The notes under the pieces are model-generated. The model made no database searches. It was given only the letters and a program-made list of their open reading frames with translations, and was not told the origin of the DNA. Shown in pieces: positions 26,458-35,015 of a DNA stretch of 64,000 nucleotides. Position numbers and translations under genes: made by a program. The stretch comes from Sphaerisporangium album (lineage in GTDB: Bacteria; Actinomycetota; Actinomycetes; Streptosporangiales; Streptosporangiaceae), in the NCBI RefSeq assembly GCF_003323745.1, contig NZ_QOIL01000026.1, forward strand, positions 1-64,000. Direction: 5' to 3'. The stretch's first letter is position 1. Each line of letters opens with the position of its first letter.

Positions 26458-27238
26458 GACGCTGCGCGACTACCGGCGCGCGATCATCGGCTGGACGATC
26501 GGCATCTGCGCGTTCGCCGGGCTGTACACGTCGTTCTTCCCTCAGATGGCCGCGAATCCGGACTTCTACAGCCAGGCCGCGCAGGCGAAGTACCCCGAAG
26601 GCGTGCGCAAGCTCATGGGCGGCCTGGAGAACTTCACCACCGGTGTCGGTTTCCTGCAGGCGGTCATCTACCAGCTCTTCGTCCCGCTGCTGTTCACGAT
26701 GTGCGCGGTGATCCTCGGCACGAAGGCCCTCGCCGGGCCGGAGGAGGCGAGGACGCTGGAGCTGACCCTCACCCTCCCCCTGGACCGCAAGCGGCTCGTG
26801 CTGGAGCGCTTCGCCGCGCTTGCCGCCGGCCTGCTCGCCGTCGCCGTGCTCTCGCTCGCGGTGATCGCCGTCCTCGGCGCCATGGTGGACCTGAACGTGC
26901 CCTTCGGGCGGATGCTGGCGGCGCACACCGGCCTCTACCTGCTCGTCCTCTTCTTCGGTACGCTCACGCTGGCCGTCGGAGCGGCGACCGGTCGCAGGGC
27001 GCTCGCGATGGCGGTCGCGGGCGCGTACGCGGTCGCGGGGTACGTCGTGCACGCGCTCGCCGCGGACGTCGAGGCGATGAAGTGGCTCAGCCACCTGTCG
27101 CCGTTCCACTACTACATGGAGGGAAATCCGCTGGTCAACGGCTTCCAGGTGGGCGACTGCCTCGTGCTGCTCGCCGCCACGGCCGTGCTCGCGCTGACCG
27201 CTGTCCTTTCGTTCGACCGGCGTGACGTAGGGGTGTGA
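26438..27238 (+). CDS. ABC-2 type transporter permease
   Basis: A 266-residue integral membrane protein with six predicted helices (about 17-35, 72-95, 120-145, 160-180, 190-210 and 240-258). It is encoded in an overlap with the ATPase gene upstream and should form the membrane channel of that exporter. The start overlaps the upstream gene end; the stop overlaps the start of the PucR-type regulator gene as TGATG, which puts all three in one operon. The substrate is unknown. Confidence 0.88.
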   Translation: MPVLVRKTLRDYRRAIIGWTIGICAFAGLYTSFFPQMAANPDFYSQAAQAKYPEGVRKLMGGLENFTTGVGFLQAVIYQLFVPLLFTMCAVILGTKALAGPEEARTLELTLTLPLDRKRLVLERFAALAAGLLAVAVLSLAVIAVLGAMVDLNVPFGRMLAAHTGLYLLVLFFGTLTLAVGAATGRRALAMAVAGAYAVAGYVVHALAADVEAMKWLSHLSPFHYYMEGNPLVNGFQVGDCLVLLAATAVLALTAVLSFDRRDVGV

Positions 27239-28302
27239 TGGACGTTCTCGCTCACGTGAGCGAGGCCACCGGGGTGCCCGCCGACCTGCTCGGCGGGTAC
27301 CTTCCGGTCCTCACGGCCGCCGTCTCGACCGGCCGTCTGCCGGGCAGGGACGCCGTCGACGGCCTGCGCGCGCTGGGCGCGGCGGCGGCCGAACGGGGCG
27401 TCCCGGTGCGCGCGCTCGCCGACGCCTGCCTGCTCGCCCGCGAGCTGGACGCGCCGCCCGCCGAGGCCCAGGTGCTCGCCGCCGTGCGCCGGGCGCTGGC
27501 GGCGTACTTCGACGGGTACGAGGAGGCGCAGCACCAGGCCATCCGGCGCGAGGACGAGGCGCGGCGCGAGTTCATCGGCGATCTGTTACAGGGGCGGGCC
27601 GACCGGCTGGCCGAGCGCGCCGAGCACTTCGGCCTGCGGCTGGCCGAGGGGTACGTCGTCGCGGTGGCGAAGGACGTCGCGCCCGTCGCCGACGGCGACC
27701 CGCTGATCCGGCGCGTCGAGGAGGCGCTGGTGACCCGGTTCGGCTCGCACAACATCCTCGTGGCCGCCCGCGACGGCCTGCTCGTGTGCGTCGCGCCCGC
27801 CACGCTCACCGCCGCGACCGGCGAGTTCACCCACCACGTGCGGGGGAGCCTCGGCCAGGGCTGGCGCGTGGGCGTCGGCCGTCCGCACCGCGGACCCGGA
27901 GGCGTGGTGACGTCGTTTCGCGAGGCGAGCGACGCGATCAGCCTGGGGGAACGGCTCGGCCTGCGCCCCCAGGTGCTCAGGGCCGCCGACCTGCTGGTCT
28001 TCCCGGTGCTGCTGCGCGACCGCGCCGCGATCGAGGATCTCGTCACGAGCGTGCTCGACCCGCTGCGGGAGGCGCGCGGCGGCCCCGAATCGCTGCTGGA
28101 GACCCTGGAGGCGGTGTTCGGGGCGCAGGGCAACCAGACGGCGGCCGCCCGCAAGCTGGGCATCAGCACCCGCGCGGTGACCTATCGGCTGGAGCGCATC
28201 CGCCGCCTCACCGGCTTCTCCCCGGACGACCCGACCCAGCGCTTCACCCTGGAGACGGCCGTCCTCGGCGCCCGCCTCCTGGACTGGCCGGCGCGGGACT
28301 GA
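27238..28302 (+). CDS. PucR/CdaR-type transcriptional regulator
   Basis: A 354-residue regulator. The C terminus has the PucR-type helix-turn-helix, GNQTAAARKLGISTRAVTYR and the LERIRRLTG helix after it (about 297-325), and the central region (about 120-280) resembles the GGDEF-like domain of PucR/CdaR proteins. Such proteins often activate neighbouring catabolic or transport genes. It is coupled to the ABC exporter (TGATG overlap), so autoregulation of that operon by a transported compound is a reasonable inference. GTG 27235 is an equally possible start. Confidence 0.8.
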   Translation: MDVLAHVSEATGVPADLLGGYLPVLTAAVSTGRLPGRDAVDGLRALGAAAAERGVPVRALADACLLARELDAPPAEAQVLAAVRRALAAYFDGYEEAQHQAIRREDEARREFIGDLLQGRADRLAERAEHFGLRLAEGYVVAVAKDVAPVADGDPLIRRVEEALVTRFGSHNILVAARDGLLVCVAPATLTAATGEFTHHVRGSLGQGWRVGVGRPHRGPGGVVTSFREASDAISLGERLGLRPQVLRAADLLVFPVLLRDRAAIEDLVTSVLDPLREARGGPESLLETLEAVFGAQGNQTAAARKLGISTRAVTYRLERIRRLTGFSPDDPTQRFTLETAVLGARLLDWPARD

Positions 28303-28378
28303 GCCGCCCGATATGCCAGCTCGATATCCCGCTTCTGCGGTCTGTCTGGAAATCGTGGTGTGGCCTACCATACGGAGC

Positions 28379-29167
28379 GTGATCACCACCCGTGGGCTGA
28401 TTTTGAGGTCGATCGGGACCTTTGTCGGGCTGGGCGGGCTCGCCTGCTGCCTGACCATGCTCTATCTCGACGCCCGCGTCCTCATGAGCATCGGCGGGGG
28501 CTGCGGCCCGGAAGTGGGCGTGCCGTGCCCGCAGGGGGTCGGGTGGATCATGCCGGTGTCCATCCTGGGCGGCATTGCCGCGCTCGGCGTGTATCTCGTC
28601 AGCCTGCTTCCCGTCGGGCCGAGGCTGGCCCTGCTCGCCTGGCCCGCCGTGTTCCTCAGCCTCGGATGGGCGTTCTGGGAGGCCGCCATGGCCACGCCCA
28701 GTGCCGAGCTCGGTTTCATGATCTGCGCCGTCGTCTTCGCGATCACGGGGGGACTACCGCTCATCGTGCTGTTCCACCCGAAGGCGTCGCGCGGGGTCTT
28801 CCTCGGACCGGAGCCCGCCCCCGGCCCGGCGGCCTCGGGGCCGAGCGGGGGCAACGTCCGCTGGACGACGTCGGTGGTGCTCCCCGGCCAGAACGACATG
28901 CCGCGCCACGCCGTCGACCTGGACGACCCTCCGCAGGACCGTCCGACCTATCCTCCGCAGGACCGTCCCACCTCCCCGCCTCAGGACGCACGCCTCCGCC
29001 CCTCGTCGCGATTCGCCGGCCCGAGCCGCCAGGACGCGCCGTCCGACGCGGTCCCCGGCGATCTCGTCGGCCAGCTGGAACGGCTGGCCGTCCTGCACCG
29101 GTCCGGGCACCTGGACGACGACGAGTACGCCGCCGCCAAGGCACGCCTGCTGAACGGCTCCCGATGA
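28379..29167 (+). CDS. Four-helix membrane protein with C-terminal SHOCT domain
   Basis: A 262-residue protein: four hydrophobic helices (about 8-28, 48-70, 75-95 and 105-128), a Pro/Gln/Asp-rich linker with repeats of PPQDRPT (about 180-210), and a C-terminal SHOCT motif (LERLAVLHRSGHLDDDEYAA, about 232-251). SHOCT is a short helical domain thought to promote oligomerisation or partner binding. GTG 28379 precedes the first helix; ribosome binding signals are poor because GGAG is only one base away. Function unknown. A 37-residue membrane protein gene follows 43 bases later. Confidence 0.7.
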   Translation: MITTRGLILRSIGTFVGLGGLACCLTMLYLDARVLMSIGGGCGPEVGVPCPQGVGWIMPVSILGGIAALGVYLVSLLPVGPRLALLAWPAVFLSLGWAFWEAAMATPSAELGFMICAVVFAITGGLPLIVLFHPKASRGVFLGPEPAPGPAASGPSGGNVRWTTSVVLPGQNDMPRHAVDLDDPPQDRPTYPPQDRPTSPPQDARLRPSSRFAGPSRQDAPSDAVPGDLVGQLERLAVLHRSGHLDDDEYAAAKARLLNGSR

Positions 29168-29210
29168 CCCCGCCGGCACGACGCCCCGGCCCCGACGAGA
29201 AGAGGGCACC

Positions 29211-29324
29211 ATGAGGAACGGCAACGCGCTGCGGGCCTGGGCGATCGCGCTGCATGTGATCGCGATCGCGGTGGGCGTCTACCTGGGGGTCCTGTTCTTC
29301 GGCCTCGCCACCACCCCGGGCTGA
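29211..29324 (+). CDS. 37-residue single-helix membrane protein
   Basis: ATG 29211 is preceded by GAGGG at a spacing of six bases and encodes a 37-residue peptide with one hydrophobic helix (about 8-33). It follows the SHOCT membrane protein gene closely and is probably co-transcribed. Good ribosome binding site and membrane-helix composition support a real small gene. Its stop codon begins a run of about 30-bp tandem repeats. Confidence 0.6.
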   Translation: MRNGNALRAWAIALHVIAIAVGVYLGVLFFGLATTPG

Positions 29325-29417
29325 GGCTCACCCGCCACCACGACCCCAAGCTGAGGCTCACCCGCCACGACCCCGGCCGAGGCTCACCCCGGCCATGACT
29401 CCGGGGCTGAGCCCACC
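29321..29417. repeat. Tandem repeat of about 30 bp starting at the stop of the 37-residue gene
   Basis: CTGAGGCTCACCCGCCAC begins units at 29321 and 29351, with shorter, diverged copies at about 29378 and 29407. The first unit contains the TGA stop of the small membrane protein gene. Confidence 0.75.
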
Positions 29418-29459
29418 TTCCCACGATCACGGGCTGCCGCCCGCCGCGCACCCGAGCCG

Positions 29460-30422
29460 CTACGGGATCAGCAGCAGCTTGCCCGTCGTCCGGCGGCCTT
29501 CGAGGTCGTCGTGCGCCTGCCTGGCCTCGGCCAGCGGGTACCGGCGCGAGATGTGCACGTTGAGCGCGCCCGACTCGACCCACCCGAGGACGTCCTCGGC
29601 CCGGGCGAGCAGTTCCTCCCGCGTCGCGGTGTAGTGCGCGAGCGTGGGCCTGGTCAGGAACAGCGACCCGCCCTGGTTCAGCCGCTGCGGGTCGAACGGC
29701 GGCACCGGCCCGCTCGCCGCCCCGTAGAGCGCCATCATGCCGCGCAGCCCGAGCGAGGCCAGGCTGCCGTCGAAGGTCGCGGCGCCGACGCCGTCGTAGA
29801 CGACGCGCACGCCGCGCCCGCCGGTCAGCTCGCGCACCGCGTCGGCGAAGCCCTCGTAGGGAATGACGTCGTCGGCCCCCGCCTCGCGGGCGAGCTTCCG
29901 CTTCTCGTCGGTGGAGGTCGTGCCGATGACGCGGCCGCCGCGCAGCTTCGTCATCTGCGTGAGCAGCAGCCCCATGCCGCCCGCGGCCGCGTGGACGAGC
30001 ACGTCGTCTCCCGGCTGGACGGCGTGCACCGAATGGGTGAGGTAGTGGGCGGTCAGGCCCTGGAGCAGGACGGCGGCGGCCGACTCGAACGACAGGTCGT
30101 CGGGAAGCGGGATCGCCTTGGCGGCAGGGATGACCGCCTTCTCCGCGTACGACCCGATGACGCCCACCCAGCCCACGCGGTCGCCCACCGCCACGCCGGT
30201 GACGTCCGGGCCGACGGCCGAGACCGTGCCCGCGCCCTCCGAGCCGACGACGAACGGCGCCTGGAGCGGGTAGCGGCCCTCGCGGTGGTAGACGTCGGTG
30301 TAGTTCACACCGATCGCGGCCACGTCGACCAGCACCTCACCGGGGCCCGGGACCGGGTCCGGCACCTCGGTGTAGACGAGGGCGTCGGATCCTCCTGGGG
30401 TCGTGACGACGATGGCATGCAT
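29460..30422 (-). CDS. NADPH:quinone oxidoreductase (zeta-crystallin type)
   Basis: A 320-residue zinc-independent medium-chain dehydrogenase of the QOR family, which reduces quinones with NADPH. The GroES-like N-terminal domain holds NYTDVYHREGRYP (about 40-52), and the Rossmann domain has the nucleotide motif AAAGGMG (about 146-152). Zinc-binding cysteines of alcohol dehydrogenases are absent. Length is normal. It is divergent from the GH1-LacI gene with a 258-base shared upstream region; whether regulation is shared is not known. Confidence 0.9.
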   Translation of the reverse strand: MHAIVVTTPGGSDALVYTEVPDPVPGPGEVLVDVAAIGVNYTDVYHREGRYPLQAPFVVGSEGAGTVSAVGPDVTGVAVGDRVGWVGVIGSYAEKAVIPAAKAIPLPDDLSFESAAAVLLQGLTAHYLTHSVHAVQPGDDVLVHAAAGGMGLLLTQMTKLRGGRVIGTTSTDEKRKLAREAGADDVIPYEGFADAVRELTGGRGVRVVYDGVGAATFDGSLASLGLRGMMALYGAASGPVPPFDPQRLNQGGSLFLTRPTLAHYTATREELLARAEDVLGWVESGALNVHISRRYPLAEARQAHDDLEGRRTTGKLLLIP

Positions 30423-30613
30423 GACGGCGGCTCCTTCGACGCGGACGGCCTCTTGATCGTCCCCAACCTCCGGCCGCCCACTCCTTGTTCCCCCGGCGCA
30501 CCTCGTTCGCCGAAAAATTCGCTGGTTCCTAGCGTCATGTCCACTGCACGGACATAGCCGGATCCGTGATTAAGTGTTCGAATCGGTGCTGGTACGGCCA
30601 CCCGCACCGCGGT

Positions 30614-30655
30614 TTCACCACTGATTCACCACTGATTCACCACTGCGTCACCACG
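30614..30655 (+). promoter_or_regulatory. 11-bp phased repeats before the GH1-LacI gene, candidate operator
   Basis: TTCACCACTGA is repeated at 30614, 30625 and 30636 (last base changed), followed by a partial copy GTCACCACG at 30647. The 11-base period is close to one helical turn, so bound proteins would sit on one face of the DNA. The array ends 25 bases before the start codon. Its role as operator for the fused LacI domain is an inference. Confidence 0.5.
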
Positions 30656-30680
30656 AGGGGACAGACGGGAGCGTCATGCA

Positions 30681-33143
30681 ATGACCGCGACCACCATCGC
30701 GAACCGGGGGCAGACGCTGGCCTTCCCCGCCGGCTTCGTCTGGGGCTCCGCCACCGCCGCCTACCAGGTGGAGGGCGCCGCCCGCGAGGACGGGCGCGGC
30801 GAGTCGATCTGGGACACCTTCTGCCGCAGGCCCGGCGCCATCGCCGGCGGCCACACCGGCGACACGGCGTGCGACCACTACCACCGGTACGCCGAGGACG
30901 TCCGCCTGATGAAGGCGCTCGGCCTCGCCGCCTACCGGTTCTCGGTGGCCTGGCCCCGCGTCCAGCCGGACGGCTCCGGCCCGGTCAACCCCGCCGGCCT
31001 CGACTTCTACGAGCGGCTGGTCGACGAGCTGCTCGCGGCGGGCATCGCGCCGTACGCGACGCTCTACCACTGGGACCTGCCCCAGGCGCTGGAGGACCGC
31101 GGCGGCTGGACCGCCCGCGACACCGCCTACCGGTTCGCCGAGTACGCCACGGCCGTCCACGACCGGCTCGGCGACCGCGTGAACACGTGGATGACCGTCA
31201 ACGAGCCCTGGGTGTCGGCGTTCCTCGGGTACGGGATGGGCGTGCACGCCCCGGGCCTGACCTCGTCCGTGGACGCCTTCCGCGCCTCCCACCACCTGCT
31301 CCTCGCGCACGGCCTCGGCGTCCAGGCGCTGCGCGCCGGGGGAGCCCGCGAGATCGCCCTCACCCTCAACCTCGCCCCCGTGGTGACGCCCGCCCAGGTG
31401 AACGACCCCGGCCTCGCGCTGTCCCCGGCGGACGCCGAGGCGGTGGACCGCGTCGACTGCCTGATCAACCGGCAGTTCCTCGACCCGGCGCTGCGCGGCG
31501 CCTACCCGGAGCAGGTGCTGAAGATCGTCGACCGGATCGCCGGGCTCGACCACATCCACGACGGCGACCTCGCCGCGATCCACCAGCCGATCGAGCTGCT
31601 CGGCATCAACTACTACACCCCGTGCGTGGTGAGGTCCGGCCCCGGCCTGCCCGCAAACCCGGCGTACCCGGGCACCGAGGACATCGAGTTCCCCGGCGCC
31701 TACGCCCCCACCACCGCGATGGGCTGGCCCATCGTCCCGACCGGCCTGTCCGAGCTGCTCGTCCGCCTGTCGCGCGACTACCCCGAGGTCGGCCTCGTGG
31801 TCACCGAGAACGGCGCGGCGTTCGACGACACGGTGTCGGGCGACCGCGTCCACGACGCCGACCGCACCGCGTTCCTCGAAGGCCACCTGCGGGCCGCGCA
31901 CTCCGCCATCGAGGCCGGCGCCGACCTGCGCGGGTACCTCGTCTGGTCACTGCTGGACAACTTCGAGTGGGCCGAGGGGTACAACAAGCGCTTCGGCATC
32001 GTCCACGTCGACTTCGGCACCCAGCGCCGCCTGCTCAAGGACAGCGCGCTGTGGTTCCGCGAGCTCGTCCAGCGCAACGGCCTGCGCAAGGATCGCGCCC
32101 GCCGGCCCACCCTGGAGGAGGTCGCCGCCCGCGCCGGGGTGTCCCGGTCGACGGTCTCGCGCGTGATCAACGGGCAGGGGACGGTCAGCGGCGAGGTCCG
32201 CGAGACCGTCATGCACGCCGTGGACGAGCTCGGCTACGTGCCCAACTCGGCGGCACGCAGCCTGGTGACCCGGCGCACCGACACGATCGCGCTGGTCGTC
32301 CCCGGCACCCAGGCCACCGGCGAGGACCCGCTGTTCTCCTCCGTCGTCCGCGCGGCCGCCCATGCCCTGGAGGAGGCCGGCAAGCAGGTCACCCTCATGC
32401 TGGCCGGGTCGCCGGCGGGACGCCGGCGGGTCGAGCAGTACGTGTCGGCGGGTCACGTGGACGGCGTCGTGCTCGTGTCCAACCGCGCCGCCGACCACCT
32501 GCCGGGCGTGCTGTCCCGCACCGACACCCCGGTCGTGTCGCTCGGACGGCCCGCCGGATCGGCCGCGCTGCCCTACGCCGCGGGCTCGGCCGCCCTGCCG
32601 TACGCCAAGCCGGCGGGCGGCGCGCTCTCGTACGTCGACGCCGACAACGCCGGCGGCGCGGCGGCGGCCGTCGATCACCTGCTCGCGCGGGGACGGCGCC
32701 GGATCGCCATGATCTGCGGGCCCGTCGACAGCGTCGCCGCGCAGGACCGCCTGCAGGGGTACCGCGACGCGCTGCGCCGCGACGACCGCCGCTCGATCCT
32801 CGCCGTGGGCGACTACAGCCGCGTGTCCGGCATGGAGGCGATGCGCCAGCTCCTGGAGGACGACCCGGCCCTGGACGCGGTCTTCGCCGCGGGCGACCTG
32901 ATGGCCATGGGCGCCCTGACCGTCCTGCACGAGTCCGGCCGCCGGGTCCCCGACGACGTCGCCGTGGTCGGTTTCGGCGACATCGAGGCCGCCCGCTACG
33001 CCATGCCCCCGCTCACGACCGTCCACGCCCCCGCCTCCGACCAGGCCGTGGCCGCCGTCCGCCTGCTGCTACGCCAGATAGACGCCGGCCCGGCCTCTTC
33101 AGTGATCCTCCCCACCGAACTGGTGGTCCGCCGCTCGTCCTAG
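30681..33143 (+). CDS. GH1 beta-glucosidase fused to a LacI-family regulator
   Basis: An uninterrupted 820-codon frame. Residues about 10-460 form a complete GH1 glycosidase: acid/base Glu in TVNEP (about 173-177) and nucleophile Glu in VVTENG (about 373-378), with the usual WSLLDNFEWAEGY and C-terminal KDSALWFREL. At about 473 the frame passes directly into a LacI helix-turn-helix (TLEEVAARAGVSRSTVSRVI, about 476-495), the YVPNSAARSL hinge and a complete periplasmic-binding-type sensor domain (about 525-815). No ATG, GTG or TTG lies at the junction, so the repressor cannot easily be made alone. The sensor domain has an unusual duplicated GSAALPYA loop (about 628-647). GH1 enzymes hydrolyse beta-glucosides such as cellobiose. 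ATG 30681 has GGGAG upstream. The fusion is the odd feature; usually these are two adjacent genes. Confidence 0.9.
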   Translation: MTATTIANRGQTLAFPAGFVWGSATAAYQVEGAAREDGRGESIWDTFCRRPGAIAGGHTGDTACDHYHRYAEDVRLMKALGLAAYRFSVAWPRVQPDGSGPVNPAGLDFYERLVDELLAAGIAPYATLYHWDLPQALEDRGGWTARDTAYRFAEYATAVHDRLGDRVNTWMTVNEPWVSAFLGYGMGVHAPGLTSSVDAFRASHHLLLAHGLGVQALRAGGAREIALTLNLAPVVTPAQVNDPGLALSPADAEAVDRVDCLINRQFLDPALRGAYPEQVLKIVDRIAGLDHIHDGDLAAIHQPIELLGINYYTPCVVRSGPGLPANPAYPGTEDIEFPGAYAPTTAMGWPIVPTGLSELLVRLSRDYPEVGLVVTENGAAFDDTVSGDRVHDADRTAFLEGHLRAAHSAIEAGADLRGYLVWSLLDNFEWAEGYNKRFGIVHVDFGTQRRLLKDSALWFRELVQRNGLRKDRARRPTLEEVAARAGVSRSTVSRVINGQGTVSGEVRETVMHAVDELGYVPNSAARSLVTRRTDTIALVVPGTQATGEDPLFSSVVRAAAHALEEAGKQVTLMLAGSPAGRRRVEQYVSAGHVDGVVLVSNRAADHLPGVLSRTDTPVVSLGRPAGSAALPYAAGSAALPYAKPAGGALSYVDADNAGGAAAAVDHLLARGRRRIAMICGPVDSVAAQDRLQGYRDALRRDDRRSILAVGDYSRVSGMEAMRQLLEDDPALDAVFAAGDLMAMGALTVLHESGRRVPDDVAVVGFGDIEAARYAMPPLTTVHAPASDQAVAAVRLLLRQIDAGPASSVILPTELVVRRSS

Positions 33144-33308
33144 ATAGGGGAGGCGACGCACCTCCTGGCCACCGTTCGAGAGACGCGCGGCGGTGGTGAC
33201 CAATCGCGCCTCAATGCCGATCAATGGAGATGAGGGCCTCATCCATCGGTGGCTGGGGTCGGTGAGCACCCGGCCGGTCCGTCATGGGTCGCTCACCGTG
33301 AGCCCACT

Positions 33309-33365
33309 CACAAAGCCCCACGCCGTCCCAGGACAATGCGGCACGCCCCTTCAGGGGGCTTTGTG
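33309..33365. terminator. Long inverted repeat between GH1-LacI and Mut7-C genes
   Basis: CACAAAGCCCC (33309-33319) pairs perfectly with GGGGCTTTGTG (33355-33365), an 11-bp stem with a 35-base loop. It could act as a terminator for the GH1-LacI message or as a protein site. There is no T-run, so the assignment is weak. Confidence 0.35.
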
Positions 33366-33399
33366 GTCGGTGAGCCCGGTTGTGGGGCATGCTGGATGG

Positions 33400-34125
33400 A
33401 TGGGGGCGGAACTGTGCTTGCGGGTCGAGCCCGGGTTGTGGTTGTTCCTGGCGCCGCGGGATCGCCGTGACGAGCTGCGGCTTCCCTACGACGGCGCCTC
33501 GTCCCTGGGGCACGTCGTGGAGTCGGCCGGCGTCCCGTTGCCGGAGGTCGGCTCGCTTCTGGCCGACGGCAGGGTCGTCACGCCCGCGTACCACCCCCGG
33601 GACGGTGAGGTGGTGGACGTCCGCGAGATGTCGCGCCCGCAGCCGGTCCCGGTCCCGCTCTTTCTCCTGGACGTGCACTTGGGGACGCTGGCCCGGCGGC
33701 TTCGGCTGGTCGGGGTGGACACCGCCTACGAGAACGATCTGGACGACGACACGCTGATCGAGCGCGCCAACGCCGAGCGGCGCGTTCTGCTGACCCAGGA
33801 TCGCGGCCTGCTGCGCCGCCGGATGCTGTGGCTCGGGGCGTACGTCAGGGGAGCCAGGCCCGAGGAGCAGTTCGACGACGTCCTCGGCCGCTTCGCGCCC
33901 CCGCTCGCGCCGTGGACCAGGTGCACGGCGTGCAACGGTCTCCTGGCCCCCGCGGGTAAGGAAGAGGTCGAGACCGGGCTGCTCCCAGGAACACGGCGCA
34001 GCTACGACACCTTCGCCCGCTGCCACGCCTGTGGTCAGGTGTACTGGCGAGGCGCGCACGCGGACCGCCTGCAGTCGATCGTGGAACGAGCGGAGCACGT
34101 GGTCATGACGGCTGTCGCGGACTGA
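33400..34125 (+). CDS. Mut7-C RNase-like protein with ubiquitin-like N terminus
   Basis: A 241-residue protein. The N-terminal 75-80 residues look like the ubiquitin-like Ub-Mut7-C domain, and residues about 85-235 form a Mut7-C domain, a predicted PIN-like RNase with a zinc ribbon. Visible are the acidic VGVDTAYENDLDDDTL (about 105-120), the LLTQDRGLLRRR motif (about 130-141), and the two zinc-ribbon pairs CTAC and CHAC. Family members are uncharacterised in actinomycetes. ATG 33400 was chosen because upstream residues lack domain character; the frame is open to 33193. Confidence 0.8.
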   Translation: MGAELCLRVEPGLWLFLAPRDRRDELRLPYDGASSLGHVVESAGVPLPEVGSLLADGRVVTPAYHPRDGEVVDVREMSRPQPVPVPLFLLDVHLGTLARRLRLVGVDTAYENDLDDDTLIERANAERRVLLTQDRGLLRRRMLWLGAYVRGARPEEQFDDVLGRFAPPLAPWTRCTACNGLLAPAGKEEVETGLLPGTRRSYDTFARCHACGQVYWRGAHADRLQSIVERAEHVVMTAVAD

Positions 34126-34266
34126 GCCCGGACCGGAGTTCGGTCACTCCGATCTGCTCCATGGTGCCGTTGCGTGGCGGTCGATGCGAGTCGGTGATCC
34201 CGTCCCTTTTCGGGGCTCCGCCGCCACGTACCCAGGGTGAGTACGGACGGCGGAGGATCAACGACG

Positions 34267-34704
34267 TTACTGAACGAGGGGCTTGGTGAGGTCGCGTTCG
34301 AGCCAGACGATCTTGCCGGTAGGGCATGGTTGTACGCCCCATCGGGTGGCTAGCGCATCGATGAGGAAGAGGCCGCGTCCGTGCTCTTCGAGCAGCCGGT
34401 CCGGGAGGTCGCGGCCGGACAGCACGAGCTCGGCAGGTAGAGCCAGCACTGGCGGATGTCTGTCACCGTCTTCGATCTCGATGCGGATGCACGTGTCGGT
34501 ACGGGATACGCGCACCGGCAGCATTGAGCCATGGGCGGCGTGAGTGATCGCGTTGCTCACCGCCTCGCTGAGGCAGAGGATCAAATCGTCGATGAGGTGC
34601 TCCGGACCCCAGCTCGTGATGAGCTTGCGTACGGCGTCGCGTGCCTGGTGCACGCCTTCCGGCCGGGCCGGGATGGTGAGGCTGACGGTTTCCATCTCAG
34701 CCAT
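34267..34704 (-). CDS. Anti-sigma-type ATP-binding protein (HATPase_c_2), second copy
   Basis: A 145-residue GHKL ATPase of the RsbW type, with N box CLSEAVSNAITHAAHG (about 43-58), G2 region EEHGRGLFLIDAL (about 105-117) and the C-terminal PCPTGKIVWLE. It parallels the protein at 8882-9265 and likewise diverges from an XRE-DUF5753/DUF397 pair (35016-36124). ATG 34704 begins the conserved domain; ATG 34695 is also possible. Likely a partner of the WhiJ-like regulator or a sigma-factor antagonist; the target is unknown. Confidence 0.85.
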   Translation of the reverse strand: MAEMETVSLTIPARPEGVHQARDAVRKLITSWGPEHLIDDLILCLSEAVSNAITHAAHGSMLPVRVSRTDTCIRIEIEDGDRHPPVLALPAELVLSGRDLPDRLLEEHGRGLFLIDALATRWGVQPCPTGKIVWLERDLTKPLVQ

Positions 34705-34785
34705 GGGAGATACGCCGGCGAGTCGGTCCGGTGCGTTGTGCCGAACGGAGCGGGTCGGCACTTATCTGCTCTTCCTGTTCGTAGT

Positions 34786-34914
34786 GAGATCTCGGCGTTC
34801 GTCTCGGCTTCATCGGCGCTCCTCGGGGTGATGCCGACGTCTGCGCGGTGACAGTCGGTTCCTGTCGATTGCCGTCTGTGACGACGCTGCCATTCTGCAA
34901 TCTCAAAATGAGAT
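34786..34914. promoter_or_regulatory. TGAGAT palindromes in the divergent WhiJ-like control region
   Basis: The 311-base gap between the ATPase gene and the XRE gene holds a perfect inverted repeat ATCTCA-AAA-TGAGAT (34900-34914) and a second site TGAGATCTC (34785-34793) with the same half-site. They are candidate operators for the XRE regulator encoded at 35016; this is an inference from repetition and position. Confidence 0.45.
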
Positions 34915-35015
34915 AGCAAGACTCTTTGGTGGGCTGGTACTCCAGGCGATGTCGCGCGATCTGTGATGAAGCATCGGGGTCGGCTGCAAGATGTTCCCCG
35001 TTGAGAGGAGGCGCG

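Noticed and set aside
30566-33199. 877-codon plus-strand frame overlapping the GH1-LacI gene
   Set aside because: Out-of-phase shadow with Arg/Pro/Gly runs and no motifs; the catalytic and HTH motifs are all in the 30681 frame.
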